64,000 nucleotides of DNA from Maridesulfovibrio sp. (GCF_963677005.1 NZ_OY781616.1:3706501-3770500); one strand, 5' to 3'. Shown: positions 9,901 to 19,028, numbered from the stretch's first letter. Made by a program: numbers and translations. Notes: generated by a model from the letters alone, not told the origin.

Positions 9901-10197
9901 GGGATGATCGCTCTCGGCGGGATTGTCATCCGCAATTCGCTGGTGCTGATTGATTTTGTGCGTCAGTCCGTTGCCGAGGGCATGGAAATGAAGGAGGCCA
10001 TCATCCGGTCCGGTGCGGTGCGTCTGCGTCCCATACTGCTTACCGCCGCCACCACCGCCCTTGGAGCATGGCCGATTACTCTGGACCCTATTTTTTCCGG
10101 TCTGGCCTGGGCGCTGATTTTCGGGCTGACGGCTTCCACTCTGTTCACTCTGGTAGTAATTCCTGTCGGGTTCTACGCTTTTGAAAGAGAGAAATAA
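6961..10197 (+). CDS. RND-family efflux permease (1078 aa)
   Basis: Proton-driven trimeric inner-membrane pump of the AcrB/CzcA superfamily, full length. A hydrophobic helix near residues 20-40 is followed by a large periplasmic loop. A block of membrane helices around 360-530 contains the proton-relay LGLVVDD acidic pair. A second periplasmic half and a final helix block (about 900-1070) follow. The absence of a histidine-rich or metal-site signature argues against a confident metal-pump call. Substrates cannot be predicted. It forms an operon with the adaptor gene and no terminator-like hairpin is obvious after it. Confidence 0.92.
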   Translation: MSMDETGRPGGFIASAVDFFLHSKLTPILVAAALLLGLAAVQLTPREEEPQIVVPMADIVVQAPGAGAEEVEKLITTPLERILWQIDGVEYVYSISRRDSAQVTVRFYVGEDRENSLVKLHNAITKNTDLAPRIASGWVVRPVEIDDVPIVNLTLYPAPGRDDISDFELRRVAEELSRRLAEVEDLSRVSLVSGRSREVRVELMPERMAGFNISPLEIASALEGADQSAVAGSVLSGNREITVAANSFLESADDVRDLIVGVFNSRPVYLRDVAEVSDGPEEPDSYSRIGFSRLYLTGMGMDAEQPSRPAVTIALSKKKGTNAVKVAGAVLERMDQLRRTVLPDGIEVAVTRNYGETADSKVSDLLGSLGFAVLTVVILLALTLGWREAFVVALAVPVSFSLALFVNYMFGYTINRVTLFALILSLGLVVDDPITNVDNIQRHILMRKKKPDLATLDAVSEVLPPVIMSTLAIIVCFVPLFFITGMMGPYMAPMAANVPLTVTFSTVCALTIVPWLAFRLLKDLKPAQKSSAGSGPGRVERFYSAVISPFLESGLRRWMLVGVIMAGLLFSVALAGFRLVPLKMLPFDNKNEFQIVIDMDEGTPLEKTDRVVREFEEVLRSVPEVTDFVTYAGEPSPMDFNGLVRHYYWRKGGNMADIRVNLADKSLRREQSHAIVLRLRRELEDVAARNGAEIKIVESPPGPPVISTVTTEVYGAEDRPYSALIEGAGQIVGMMRDEPGVVDIDTSTEADRVMVDFVLDKEKAGLHGVSAREVVSTLQMALSGAVPATVHVPGERNPLPVKLILPLVRRADVSALSQLKVRTSDGRNVPLAELGRIVEIKQDQPIYHKNLKRVVYVFAEMAGRAPGEAVLDLQSGLKKDPLPPFVWADWAGEGEWKITLDVFRDLGLAFGAALLGIYILLVVETGSFGMPLLIMSAIPLTLLGIMPGFWLLNLVGAGEVQGLVGGPLPDPVFFTATAMIGMIALGGIVIRNSLVLIDFVRQSVAEGMEMKEAIIRSGAVRLRPILLTAATTALGAWPITLDPIFSGLAWALIFGLTASTLFTLVVIPVGFYAFEREK

Positions 10198-10321
10198 AAT
10201 CAGGCCGCTTTGACATCAGGAAAGGGCTAAGTCTCTACAGCGTTCCGGGCGATGCCATTCAGATACTCGCTGGTGCTGCTGAAACAACCATAGAAAATGA
10301 CATGTTCACGGTAGGTGCGGT

Positions 10322-11734
10322 TTACTTCACGGCGCATTTTACTGTGCCTGCACATGGTCCGGTTTTTCCGGGGAGAGTAACGGTGAAGGTTGTTCCTCTT
10401 CCCGGTGAACTGGTGACTTCCATAGTCCCATTGTGCTGTGAAGTAACTATAAAATATGAGACGGACAATCCCAGCCCGGTTCCCCTGCCCACATCCTTGG
10501 AGGTATAGAAAGGCTCGAAAATTTTTTTTCTGACGTCCTCGTCCATTCCGGGGCCGTTGTCTTCCACTTCAATTACCGTATTGCCTTCCTTTTCATGTAC
10601 GCGGATGATCATTTCAGGGTTGTCATCGGGAGCGTATTCCTTTTCCGCCATTGCTTCAGTCGCGTTTTTGAACAGGCTTAGCAGCACCTGCTGTATTGCG
10701 CTTTTAATACAGCAGACCGAATACCCCCCAGGGGGGAAGTCACGAACTATCCGGATATTTTTGAAGTCGTACTCGCGTATGAGATTTAAATCCGCTGAAA
10801 TCAATTGCAGTGTCTCGTCCATAATTTCGGCAATATTGCAGCCGTGCAGTTTGGCAGGTCCGCAGTTGCTGAAATTTATCATGCTCGTCACGATCTTGGA
10901 TGCTCTTTCTCCGGCAGCAGATATCGCTCCGACCATGCGGGCGATATCCCTTTTGGCCATGTATTCTCGCATGGCTTCAATATCCAGTCCGCAATCCATG
11001 GCGACCTGCGAGTTCTGCGGGCTGTCCTTGAAAAGTCTGTTCCGTATGTTCTGGCAGGCTCCGAGGATGGCGGAGAGAGGGTTGTTGATTTCATGGGCAA
11101 TTCCGGCAGCCATGGACCCGAGAGAGTTCATTTTTTCGTGCTGCACAAGCAGTTCCTGAGTATTCCGGCGTTCCGAGATGTCACGGGCAACCCCAAGGAC
11201 GTATCTTTCTCCTTTTTCATTGAAAACACACGTTGATATTTCTACCGGAAGTATTGTGCCGTCCTTGCGGCTGTGTGATGTTTCCCTGATTCTTTTTCTG
11301 TCCGGTTCAGCGTTTGCTATATCTTCGACCCAGCGCTGCATATCAAGGCCCTTTTCGATTTTATCAAGAGGCATGTGCCGGAATTCTTCCTCAGAGTATC
11401 CAAGTGCAGTTCTTGCCGCATTGTTGCTGTCAACAATCCGACCATGGGCGTTTACGAGATATATCGAGTCTGCAATGTTGGAAAGCAGTCTTCTGTAGCG
11501 GCGTTCGCTTTGGCGCAGGGTGCGGATATATTTGTCGATAAGCATGGCTACAAGTGCTGCGGTAATCAGCACATAGAACCAGCCTTTGTATGTCTGGAGC
11601 CTGTTGACCGTCTCCTGGTTGCGGACGAGAAAAAGCAGAAGCTTATCGGATAACAGTATCCATAAAAAACCGAACACGGCATATACCGCCGCTATTTTCA
11701 GCGCAATTGATGATATTCGGTTTTTTTTTCGCAC
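10322..11734 (-). CDS. PAS-containing membrane sensor histidine kinase (470 aa)
   Basis: Two membrane helices near the N-terminus (about 10-37 and 50-68) enclose only a very short loop. A PAS/PAC domain (about 75-190) comes next, then an HATPase kinase core. The phospho-acceptor histidine is H214 in GIAHEINNP. The N-box (LFKNATEAM), G1 box (VEDNGPGMDED) and G2 box (GRGTGLGL) are all intact. No receiver domain is fused and no response regulator gene is adjacent, so its partner is elsewhere. The start is a GTG at 11734 with a GGGAG site seven bases upstream. It converges on the RND operon. Confidence 0.9.
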   Translation of the reverse strand: MRKKNRISSIALKIAAVYAVFGFLWILLSDKLLLFLVRNQETVNRLQTYKGWFYVLITAALVAMLIDKYIRTLRQSERRYRRLLSNIADSIYLVNAHGRIVDSNNAARTALGYSEEEFRHMPLDKIEKGLDMQRWVEDIANAEPDRKRIRETSHSRKDGTILPVEISTCVFNEKGERYVLGVARDISERRNTQELLVQHEKMNSLGSMAAGIAHEINNPLSAILGACQNIRNRLFKDSPQNSQVAMDCGLDIEAMREYMAKRDIARMVGAISAAGERASKIVTSMINFSNCGPAKLHGCNIAEIMDETLQLISADLNLIREYDFKNIRIVRDFPPGGYSVCCIKSAIQQVLLSLFKNATEAMAEKEYAPDDNPEMIIRVHEKEGNTVIEVEDNGPGMDEDVRKKIFEPFYTSKDVGRGTGLGLSVSYFIVTSQHNGTMEVTSSPGRGTTFTVTLPGKTGPCAGTVKCAVK

Positions 11735-12099
11735 GCAAAGGCTCCCAGTTATAGCTGCCCGTTAATCGGGCATGTGGATATGGCTGCCACGAAGATATCA
11801 CAAAAAGCAGATGCGGTTCAAGTTTAACTGAGGAAATAAAACAATTATCCTAATGTTATTAAATGAATATGTTTGTGCTGGTTTCAGTGTAAACATTTTC
11901 ATACATATGGCAGGCAGGATTTTTCATATGGATATTGATAGACAGTGCAATGGTAAACTAATCCGGGGGTGGTTTTATATAAAAAACATCCTGAAACGAC
12001 GGATAGATATCTTCATTGTCGTTTCAGGATGTCTACAGCGGATGCGCTGTTAAAGCCTGTTGCCTGGTTTTATTCACTTAATTTGTTTGTACGCTTGCG
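11735..12099. other. Intergenic stretch of 365 bases between two minus-strand genes
   Basis: Holds the upstream region of the histidine kinase gene and the terminator of the aldo/keto reductase gene. It is AT-rich, and apart from the hairpin at 11986-12032 nothing was recognised. A 66-codon frame at 11853-12053 includes the hairpin itself and is not believed. Confidence 0.5.
11986..12032 (-). terminator. Strong hairpin terminator after the aldo/keto reductase gene
   Basis: Perfect 15-base arms (ACATCCTGAAACGAC and its complement) around a 17-base loop. On the minus strand the second arm runs into TTTTTT, giving a normal intrinsic terminator about 65 bases past the stop codon. Confidence 0.8.
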
Positions 12100-13095
12100 T
12101 TAAGCATTCACACCTTTCATCCCTTCCGGTGTATAGCGTTCACCCTGTACTGTGCTGCCGGCAAGTATGGTGTTTATTTCCGAGAGTTCGGAATCAGTCA
12201 GGCGTATAGAAGCCGCATCAATGTTGCTGTCGAGGTTCCTGATTTTTGTCGTTCCCGGAATGGGGATGATATTGTCTCTCTGCGCCATGACCCAGGCGAG
12301 TGATAACTGGGCTAGGGAGCAGCCTTTTTGGGCGGCTATCACCGTGAGGGAGTCCGCAATGTTCTTGTTGTTTTCGTATGCCTTTCCCTGAAATCTGGGA
12401 AGCATTCTGCGGAAATCTGATGATTCGGTCTGGTCCACTTTGCCGGAACTCAGCAGCCCCCGGCAAATGGGGCTGTACGGGACAAAGGTGATCCCAAGTT
12501 CTGCCGTCAGTCCCAGCAGTTCCTCTTCCGGTCCGCGGGTCAGCATGGAGTATTCGGTCTGGAGAGCGGAAAGCGGATGTACCTTGTGCGCCCTGCGCAG
12601 TGTATCCGTTGATGCTTCGGAAATGCCTATGGCCCGGACCTTTCCTTCTTCCACAAGTCTGGACATTTCACCGATTGTTTCCTCGATGGGAGTGGTCTGG
12701 TCCACGCGGTGGATGTAGTAGAGATCAATGTAATCTGTTTTCAGTCGCTTGAGACTCTCAAGGCAGGCGCTGCGGACGTATTCCGGGGTTCCGCAGATGG
12801 TTCGGGCATATTCCCCGTTTTTGCGGACAATGCCGAATTTGGTAGCGATTACGGCCTGATCCCGCCTGCCTTTCAATGCGGCGGCCAGCAGTTCCTCATT
12901 GTGCCCGGCTCCATACATGTCCGCGGTGTCGAAGAAGTTGAGGCCCCGGTCAAGGGCATGATGAATCAGGGCACTTCCTTCTTCATATGATATGGGCTGA
13001 CCATAGAATTCGCTCAACCCCATGCAGCCCAGGCCGATAGATGATATTTCGAGGTCGCTGTTTCCGAGTTTTTTTCTGTCAGGTACGAAGGTCAT
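12100..13095 (-). CDS. Aldo/keto reductase (331 aa)
   Basis: NADPH-dependent oxidoreductase with the TIM-barrel AKR fold. The family marks are in order: GLGCMGLSEFYG near the N-terminus, the catalytic-site Asp and Tyr in FDTADMYG, the Lys in IATKFG, and the His in YYIHRVD. The C-terminal part has the PIPGTTKI nucleotide-binding segment. Length is normal. Closest in style to the general-purpose reductases that follow the HxxxD-less AKR pattern; the substrate is unknown. It is divergent from a LysR regulator, the common arrangement for a regulator and its target. Confidence 0.9.
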   Translation of the reverse strand: MTFVPDRKKLGNSDLEISSIGLGCMGLSEFYGQPISYEEGSALIHHALDRGLNFFDTADMYGAGHNEELLAAALKGRRDQAVIATKFGIVRKNGEYARTICGTPEYVRSACLESLKRLKTDYIDLYYIHRVDQTTPIEETIGEMSRLVEEGKVRAIGISEASTDTLRRAHKVHPLSALQTEYSMLTRGPEEELLGLTAELGITFVPYSPICRGLLSSGKVDQTESSDFRRMLPRFQGKAYENNKNIADSLTVIAAQKGCSLAQLSLAWVMAQRDNIIPIPGTTKIRNLDSNIDAASIRLTDSELSEINTILAGSTVQGERYTPEGMKGVNA

Positions 13096-13207
13096 TATTT
13101 TCTCCGTTGGTTAATCGGTTACGGTTTGTGTTCTATCTGATATGGCCCGGAGATAAATATGTCGAATATATCTTTTAACTGAGAGTAATATCTTGTATGT
13201 ATTTGTT

Positions 13208-14098
13208 ATGGAAACACGCCAACTGAAATATTTCGTTACCGTGGCAGAGGAGCTGCATTTCGGAAATGCCGCGAAGAGGCTGCATATCTCTCAGCCACCG
13301 CTGAGCCAGCAGATCATGAAGTTCGAGGATGAGCTCGGTGTGCGGTTGTTTGAGCGTAACAAAAGGTCGGTTTCGCTTACTGCCGCAGGCCGGGCTCTGC
13401 TTGAGGACGCCCGCGGGATACTTGCTTCACTTGAGCGGGCCGAGTCCAATCTGCACGAGATTGTTTCCGGCCGGGGTGGCCGGTTGCGGCTGGGATACAT
13501 CAGTCCGGCACTCGAAACTCCGTTCACCGGAATCATACGCGAGTTCAAAGCTGCCTATCCCGGAGTGGACCTCTCCTTAAAAGAGATGTTCACCAACGAT
13601 CAGCTCACTGCCCTGCGCAACCATGAGATAGATGCCGGTATTGTCAGACTCTACCATCACGATGTCAGTGATCTGGAGATAATAGCTTACCACCGCGAAC
13701 GTTATTCCCTTATCGTGCCTGCAGAGCACAGGTTCGCAGCGCAGAGATCCGTTGCCATGGCGGAACTTGCCGGTGAACCGCTCGTTTTTTTTCCGCGCGA
13801 AAGCCAGCCACGCCTTTATGATGAATGGATGCGCATCTTTCACGAAAACGGTTTTACGCCTGATATAGTCCAGAATGCCGGGACAAAAACAGCTGCTCTG
13901 GCACTTGTTGCCGCGCGCGTGGGCTTATCCATCGTTCCCGAAAGCATGGCTCGGCGAAATACGGACGGTGTTGTTTTTTGTCAGCTTGAAGGAGAGTATC
14001 CTGAATTGGAATTTTATGTGGTGTATCGGAAAAATGATGACCTCGCAGCACTGGCCAATTTTTCCGGAATAGTGCGGCAGGTCTCTGGTTTATCGTGA
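13208..14098 (+). CDS. LysR-family transcription regulator (296 aa)
   Basis: The N-terminal winged helix-turn-helix begins with METRQLKYF and contains FGNAAKRLHISQPPLSQQI, a textbook LysR helix pair. The rest is a two-lobed periplasmic-binding-like effector domain ending around residue 290. The start is taken at the ATG at 13208 because LysR proteins usually begin METRQL. An ATG five codons earlier, at 13193, is also possible, and neither has a good ribosome site. It is divergent from the aldo/keto reductase gene, which it probably controls together with its own expression. Confidence 0.9.
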   Translation: METRQLKYFVTVAEELHFGNAAKRLHISQPPLSQQIMKFEDELGVRLFERNKRSVSLTAAGRALLEDARGILASLERAESNLHEIVSGRGGRLRLGYISPALETPFTGIIREFKAAYPGVDLSLKEMFTNDQLTALRNHEIDAGIVRLYHHDVSDLEIIAYHRERYSLIVPAEHRFAAQRSVAMAELAGEPLVFFPRESQPRLYDEWMRIFHENGFTPDIVQNAGTKTAALALVAARVGLSIVPESMARRNTDGVVFCQLEGEYPELEFYVVYRKNDDLAALANFSGIVRQVSGLS

Positions 14099-14322
14099 TT
14101 TACGTTAAGATTCGTAGCGTTCGTTTCTGATTGCTGGTAGTCAGGATATACTGCTTTGGTATATTGCATGCATTTGTTTTTGTTTAATTCATTATTCTGA
14201 CAATTGCGGGACTGGGGTTAAAGAAAGAACCGCCCCGAACCGTCTGCCTGCTTCGGATTGTGTCGTTTCCGGCTGCAGTGTATGTTTTTGCAAATTTGCT
14301 CAGTAAATCGGAGGGATAAAAC

Positions 14323-16005
14323 TTGGATGCCAGTGCAAAGAACAGTATGATTCCTTTTTATGCCGGAATCCTGTCTTTAAAGCCGGAGGAGAAGGCCGTC
14401 CTGCTTCGAAGGCTTGGTGCGAAGGCTCTGAGGGCTTCGGATGAGGAAAAATTTGCTTTTGCCAGGGCGGCAATTGCCTGCGGTGCAGTAGGGATGGCTG
14501 CCGAAGCAGTACAGGGAATTGAAAATGTCCCGGAATTAGTGACAGCTTTTCTGGAAGACAGCGTTGCACTCCCTGATTCCGGCGAAAATGGCGTGCTGAA
14601 AATTTCGGATTGTTCCTCGGAAATGGACCCTGATCCGGCACGGATTATGGTTGACGGAATCTGCTCCTGCTGTTCGGCGCCGGTCAAGCTGGATATTCTC
14701 AGCCCCCGTATAGGACGGAGCGGTTTTCTCTGTCCGCACTGTCTGGCGGCTCTTGAAATTGATGTGGATGAGATACGTCCATATCTTGAGGAAGCCTTCA
14801 GCAGTCATATGAAGGAACTTGAAAATAGGCTGCGGCGCAGACAGCTTTCTTCCCGTGACTGCGTTCACCTTGTTCAACTTGCTGACGCTGTTTCTCCATG
14901 GCTTCTGGTGCGCTTCGGGGTTATGAGAAGCGAGCGGATAGGCCACTTTGCTCTGAATACGGAAAAATATCTCAGTGAACGGGCTGCGGGTATTACCAAT
15001 CCGGATACATTTGATTTTCTGGGCGACAACCACCCTGTCTCGAACCGTTTCATGAGCAGGATGTGGCAGAGAGTGGTTCGTTATTCGCCTGTGGCAAGCG
15101 TCATTGCTCCGATGCTTGCTCCGGACAGTCCGTATAATACCGAGAAAGATCTGCGCGGTAATAACGGCCGTGATGAACATATGCTTTTTCATAGGGCTGC
15201 TCCTGAACTTTCGTTCACGGAGCGTGAAAAGGAAATGGCCTTAAATGAACTTGAGCGTATGGGCATAGGGCAGGACGCTCAGTATATCTGCCTTAATGTT
15301 CGGGATGGAGCCTACCTGAAGTCGCATTTGAAACACCGGGATTGGAGCTATCATGATTTTCGCGATTCGGACATAGAGACATATGAAGATGTTGCTTTGG
15401 CTCTTGCGGAAAAAGGGATGTTTGTTTTGCGCATGGGGGCTAAGACGTCTTCTCGTTTTGAGGTGGATCACCCTAGAATAATTGATTATTCAAATTTATA
15501 CCGTTCTGAGTTTATGGATGTGTTCTTGTGCGCGACTTGCAAGTTCATGATTTCTACCGGAACCGGAATTGACGGAATAGCATTCATTTTTAGGAGACCC
15601 GTACTATATGTCAACTATGCTCAGGCAGGAGCTGTGGTGGATTGGGAGCCTCGTTCGGTTACAATGTTCAAAAGATTTTTTTGGAAGGATTCCGGTAGGG
15701 AGCTAAGTTTGAAGGAACTGTTTAGCTGCGGGGTTTCCAGAGTTGGACACAAAGAGGAACTTGATGTTTTAGGTGTGGCTTTGAAAGACAACTCACCCTA
15801 TGAGCTTAAAATGGCCGGTCTTGAAATGAATGATCTTGTTGAAATGGATTTCAAGGTTCCGTTGACGGATGTTCAGCGTGAAGCAAATACCATAGTCCGC
15901 CCAAACGGGAATATGCTGGGCCGGCTTTCCGGGCAGTATCTGCAGACGGTTATGCTTAGTCCGGGTTCAGATAATTTGAAGTCGTCAGGGAAGGTTGACT
16001 TGTGA
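14323..16005 (+). CDS. TIGR04372-type glycosyltransferase with internal zinc ribbon (560 aa)
   Basis: The C-terminal half carries the signature of the TIGR04372 putative glycosyltransferases: YICLNVRDGAYL, then VLRMGAKTSS, then a STGTGIDG segment near a predicted sugar-nucleotide pocket. The first 110 residues form a helical region of unknown role. Residues about 111-140 contain two CxxC pairs, likely a zinc ribbon. The start is a TTG at 14323 backed by GGAGGG seven bases upstream. It overlaps the next gene by four bases and opens the plus arm of the glycosylation island. It should be a cytosolic transferase acting on a surface glycan or glycoprotein. The acceptor is unknown. Confidence 0.75.
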   Translation: MDASAKNSMIPFYAGILSLKPEEKAVLLRRLGAKALRASDEEKFAFARAAIACGAVGMAAEAVQGIENVPELVTAFLEDSVALPDSGENGVLKISDCSSEMDPDPARIMVDGICSCCSAPVKLDILSPRIGRSGFLCPHCLAALEIDVDEIRPYLEEAFSSHMKELENRLRRRQLSSRDCVHLVQLADAVSPWLLVRFGVMRSERIGHFALNTEKYLSERAAGITNPDTFDFLGDNHPVSNRFMSRMWQRVVRYSPVASVIAPMLAPDSPYNTEKDLRGNNGRDEHMLFHRAAPELSFTEREKEMALNELERMGIGQDAQYICLNVRDGAYLKSHLKHRDWSYHDFRDSDIETYEDVALALAEKGMFVLRMGAKTSSRFEVDHPRIIDYSNLYRSEFMDVFLCATCKFMISTGTGIDGIAFIFRRPVLYVNYAQAGAVVDWEPRSVTMFKRFFWKDSGRELSLKELFSCGVSRVGHKEELDVLGVALKDNSPYELKMAGLEMNDLVEMDFKVPLTDVQREANTIVRPNGNMLGRLSGQYLQTVMLSPGSDNLKSSGKVDL

Positions 16006-16904
16006 ACATGCGTCCTTTGTTTATAGCCGAAGTTTCCAGCAATCATGCCTGCGATCTGAACAGATGTTTCAAATTTATTGAAGCATCGGCCAAAACAGGT
16101 TGTGACGGGGTAAAGTTTCAATTATTCAAAGTCGATAAGCTTTTTGCCCCGGAGATTCTAATACAGAGTGAAGAACATCGCCGGCGCAGGCAGTGGGAAC
16201 TACCGGAAGAGTTTATCCCGAAAATTGCAGGGAAATGCAGGGAATGCGGAATCGGTTTTTCCTGTACCCCGTTTTATCTGGAAGCGGTGGACGTTTTGGT
16301 TCCGTATGTGGATTTTTTCAAGATAGCTTCCTATGAACTGCTTTGGGATGACCTGCTTATAGCCTGTGCACAAACCGGAAAACCGGTTGTTTTATCTACC
16401 GGGATGGCCGATATGGACGAGATTTCCGCAGCGGTGGACGTTTTGCGTATAGGCGGATGCCGCGACCTGACCCTGCTGCACTGTGTTTCGGGTTATCCTG
16501 CACCGCACGATCAGGCCAATCTGGCCGCAATGGATTTGATGAAAAAGAAATTCAGTTGCAAAACGGGCTGGTCTGACCATACTGTGGAGGAAGGGGTTAT
16601 TTACCGGGCGGTACACAAGTATGAAGCCGGCATGATTGAATTTCATCTTGATTTGGATAAGCATGGCGCTGAATTCTCATCCGGACATTGCTGGTTGCCT
16701 GAACAGGTGGAAAGGATGATCCGTAATGTCAGGATCGGATTCGGGGCTGACGGCGATGGCCGGAAAATTCCGGTTGCGGCCGAACTGCCTGACCGGGACT
16801 GGCGGGCTGATCCTGGAGACGGGCTAAGGCCATTGAAGTCGGTAAGAAAATTGTGGGAAAGAGGGACCGACACTAACGATGCATGCAACCATTCGGGCTC
16901 TTGA
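16002..16904 (+). CDS. NeuB-family sialic/nonulosonic acid synthase-like protein without SAF domain (300 aa)
   Basis: Belongs to the family that condenses phosphoenolpyruvate with an N-acetyl hexosamine to give a nine-carbon acid. The TIM barrel is complete: an IAEVSSNHACD start, the GVKFQLFK strand, PYVDFFKIASYE, the VVLSTGMADM motif and GWSDHTVEEG. It ends soon after the barrel, so the usual C-terminal SAF (antifreeze-like) lid of about 50 residues is absent. No open SAF frame was found downstream. The GTG at 16002 has a GGGAAGG site and overlaps the previous stop. It may be a specialised synthase or a partner enzyme. Confidence 0.8.
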   Translation: MNMRPLFIAEVSSNHACDLNRCFKFIEASAKTGCDGVKFQLFKVDKLFAPEILIQSEEHRRRRQWELPEEFIPKIAGKCRECGIGFSCTPFYLEAVDVLVPYVDFFKIASYELLWDDLLIACAQTGKPVVLSTGMADMDEISAAVDVLRIGGCRDLTLLHCVSGYPAPHDQANLAAMDLMKKKFSCKTGWSDHTVEEGVIYRAVHKYEAGMIEFHLDLDKHGAEFSSGHCWLPEQVERMIRNVRIGFGADGDGRKIPVAAELPDRDWRADPGDGLRPLKSVRKLWERGTDTNDACNHSGS

Positions 16905-16994
16905 AATTACTGTTTATGAGCGGAATAAATAGTAGCCGTGGAGAGTCATAGCTGTATTTGTGCAGAGGTAGGTAACCTGAAGCTATCTGGTATG

Positions 16995-17030
16995 TGCAAG
17001 AAATGAATATGTACTATGTGCATTTCTGCA
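16995..17030. repeat. Imperfect inverted repeat upstream of the Maf gene
   Basis: TGCAAGAAATG pairs with CATTTCTGCA, leaving one bulged A, around a 15-base loop. There is no T-run on either strand. It could be an RNA structure or an operator. Confidence 0.3.
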
Positions 17031-17044
17031 ATTATCGATATGTC

Positions 17045-17073
17045 TTGGCGGGATGGATGCTTGGATTTAGATT
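17045..17073 (+). promoter_or_regulatory. Candidate sigma70 promoter of the Maf-type gene
   Basis: TTGGCG and TAGATT are spaced by 17 bases, 42 bases before the start codon, in a 210-base gap. The match is modest (four of six in each box). Confidence 0.35.
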
Positions 17074-17114
17074 TTTCTGTATTTTTTAGATAAGCAGCGT
17101 GTAAGTGAGGACAG

Positions 17115-18983
17115 ATGTTCAATACGTTTGTAGGGATAGAAGAGTTTGTAGATGATGGGGATTCTCTGTGTTTTTTTCTGGGCATAAAACCTCCACAGGA
17201 GTTGCCGCGTCCACGCAGACTGTATTTCTCGGAAGCTTCTGAAAAAGTGATGCAGGTTGTTAAAGATCTTCCTGTAAAATTGTTTGTGAATGGCATTTCC
17301 ATCATTATTAATCCAGATACGTATGAGCATGAAAAAAAATATATAGACGCAATACAGAGACATCTGGCGTATATTTATGCCAAGTTCGTACTTTTTCCGC
17401 AGAGAAGTTTTACTATCCCCGACAAGTTGGGAGTGCGGTCAGAACAGTCTTCGTTTTATCTTGCTAGGGAAATAGTCAATGCAAAGAATTTGCCTCTTCA
17501 CCTGCGATATCCTCTTTGTGATGTCCTCAAAAGTGCTGAAGTAACGGCTCCTGTGCTTATTCTGCTAGCAGGCCCGAGTCTGCATAAAATTGGGCCGTAT
17601 TTGAAAGAGTTGAGGAAAAAATGTCTGATAATCTGCATTGCCCGCTCATTGCCTTTTTGTCTTGAACATGATTGTCCTCCCGATTTTGTGGTTCATCTGG
17701 ATACTGACCTCAGAATGAAGCATCTTTTTCCTTCGAATCAAACATGTTCTGAAACTTTCTTGGTTGCCCTTTCCGGGACAAATATCATCGATGTTGCAGA
17801 CAAGTTTGCGGGAGTTTTTTTTAAGGAAAGTTTTAACCCGCATATTACAAAGAATGAATATCGGCTAAGGGAGTCGTGGCTCAGCTGTGCCATTTCCTGT
17901 TTCGGTTTGGCGGAGGCTCTTGGGAGCAGCACTGTTTATATCGCCGGAGGGGATCACTCATGGGCTCACGAGAGTAATTCCGGCTTTAATTATACTGATG
18001 ATGGTATTGTTGCAGAGGTTAAACACCATGGCCCAGTCCGGGCCTATAACAAGAATTTTAATGAGATAGATAGCAAAGAGCCTCCTTATGGGGTGTTTCA
18101 AGTTCCTGATGTCAATGGGAATAGTGTTTTTACCTATTTTCATTATTTCGCGATAGCTCAGGAACTTAATATGGTGGCTGAAGAATTTTTGAAACGGGGT
18201 GTCCGTTGTCAGCGCCTGACTCCCTCGGGGATATTGGATAAAGATCTTTTCCCGGTTGTTGACATGGAGCAGCTTGCAACGTGTGACGATCTTGATCGAG
18301 CAGGTATTTTTGAGAGTCTCCGGCGTGTTGACGTTCAGAACAATCCTATTGATGGGCAACTCTTGGAAGATATTTCGCATAGAATGTTGCTGCAGGTAGA
18401 GCAAAACGCATCTCTTCTAAAATTTAAATTTTATCAATATGAATCGATAAGAACTGCTATCCAGGGAACCGATCAGGCTGCGCTTGATGCTATCCTTGAT
18501 GAATTTCGAGCTCATCCGTATTTTCAGTCCATTATGCGTGCCTCTAATACTTCTAAATTTCAATATGTTGACAGCGAGCATGGTGCTGTTCGTCTTACGG
18601 TTGAATGCAGCAGGCACTGGGCTGAAGAATTAGGCAAAGGATTGGCTTATGTCCGTTTTTTAAATCTATTAGATACCGGTGAGATACGCTTTTGCTCTGT
18701 TGAGGCGTTCCCAAATGCTGAATTTTACTTATTGCAAAAGCAGTTTCCGGAATCTGAGTTTATGAAGCGTGTTGTTGTTATTCCAGGCATTCTCCAAAAA
18801 ACAGTGGCAGCGGAAAGGAATGAGTTTCCATACACTAGTTTTCTTGTAAATATTTGCAATGCATTCTACATCATTTCGGATCAGGTTGTAGAAGAGTTCA
18901 ACTATCTTTTGAAAATGGCTCCGAGGGAGAATTATCTTACAATGTCAGAGCTATCCGTAATTTTCCCCAAGTTGAAAGAGTGA
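17115..18983 (+). CDS. Motility-associated factor (Maf) glycosyltransferase, DUF115/MptE-like core (622 aa)
   Basis: Maf proteins attach pseudaminic or legionaminic acid to flagellin in the cytosol. The central domain shows the family marks: ILLAGPSL at about residue 152, the IARSLPFCLEHDCPPDFVVHLDTD stretch, and YIAGGDHSWAH around residue 280. N- and C-terminal helical regions flank it, and the length is typical. The ATG has a GAGG site five bases upstream. The setting inside a nonulosonic acid cluster agrees with the family role, although no flagellin gene is in the window. Its base composition is clearly more AT-rich than the genes on either side. Confidence 0.85.
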   Translation: MFNTFVGIEEFVDDGDSLCFFLGIKPPQELPRPRRLYFSEASEKVMQVVKDLPVKLFVNGISIIINPDTYEHEKKYIDAIQRHLAYIYAKFVLFPQRSFTIPDKLGVRSEQSSFYLAREIVNAKNLPLHLRYPLCDVLKSAEVTAPVLILLAGPSLHKIGPYLKELRKKCLIICIARSLPFCLEHDCPPDFVVHLDTDLRMKHLFPSNQTCSETFLVALSGTNIIDVADKFAGVFFKESFNPHITKNEYRLRESWLSCAISCFGLAEALGSSTVYIAGGDHSWAHESNSGFNYTDDGIVAEVKHHGPVRAYNKNFNEIDSKEPPYGVFQVPDVNGNSVFTYFHYFAIAQELNMVAEEFLKRGVRCQRLTPSGILDKDLFPVVDMEQLATCDDLDRAGIFESLRRVDVQNNPIDGQLLEDISHRMLLQVEQNASLLKFKFYQYESIRTAIQGTDQAALDAILDEFRAHPYFQSIMRASNTSKFQYVDSEHGAVRLTVECSRHWAEELGKGLAYVRFLNLLDTGEIRFCSVEAFPNAEFYLLQKQFPESEFMKRVVVIPGILQKTVAAERNEFPYTSFLVNICNAFYIISDQVVEEFNYLLKMAPRENYLTMSELSVIFPKLKE

Positions 18984-19028
18984 GTGCCATTATGGTGTTA
19001 TTTTGTTTTCTTACAGGTGGAATTTAAT

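Noticed and set aside
11853..12053. 66-codon open frame on the plus strand
   Set aside because: Covers the terminator hairpin and has a random-looking composition.
16946..17363. Two overlapping minus-strand frames before the Maf gene
   Set aside because: Opposite the start of the Maf-type gene in AT-rich DNA; no ribosome site or known motif.
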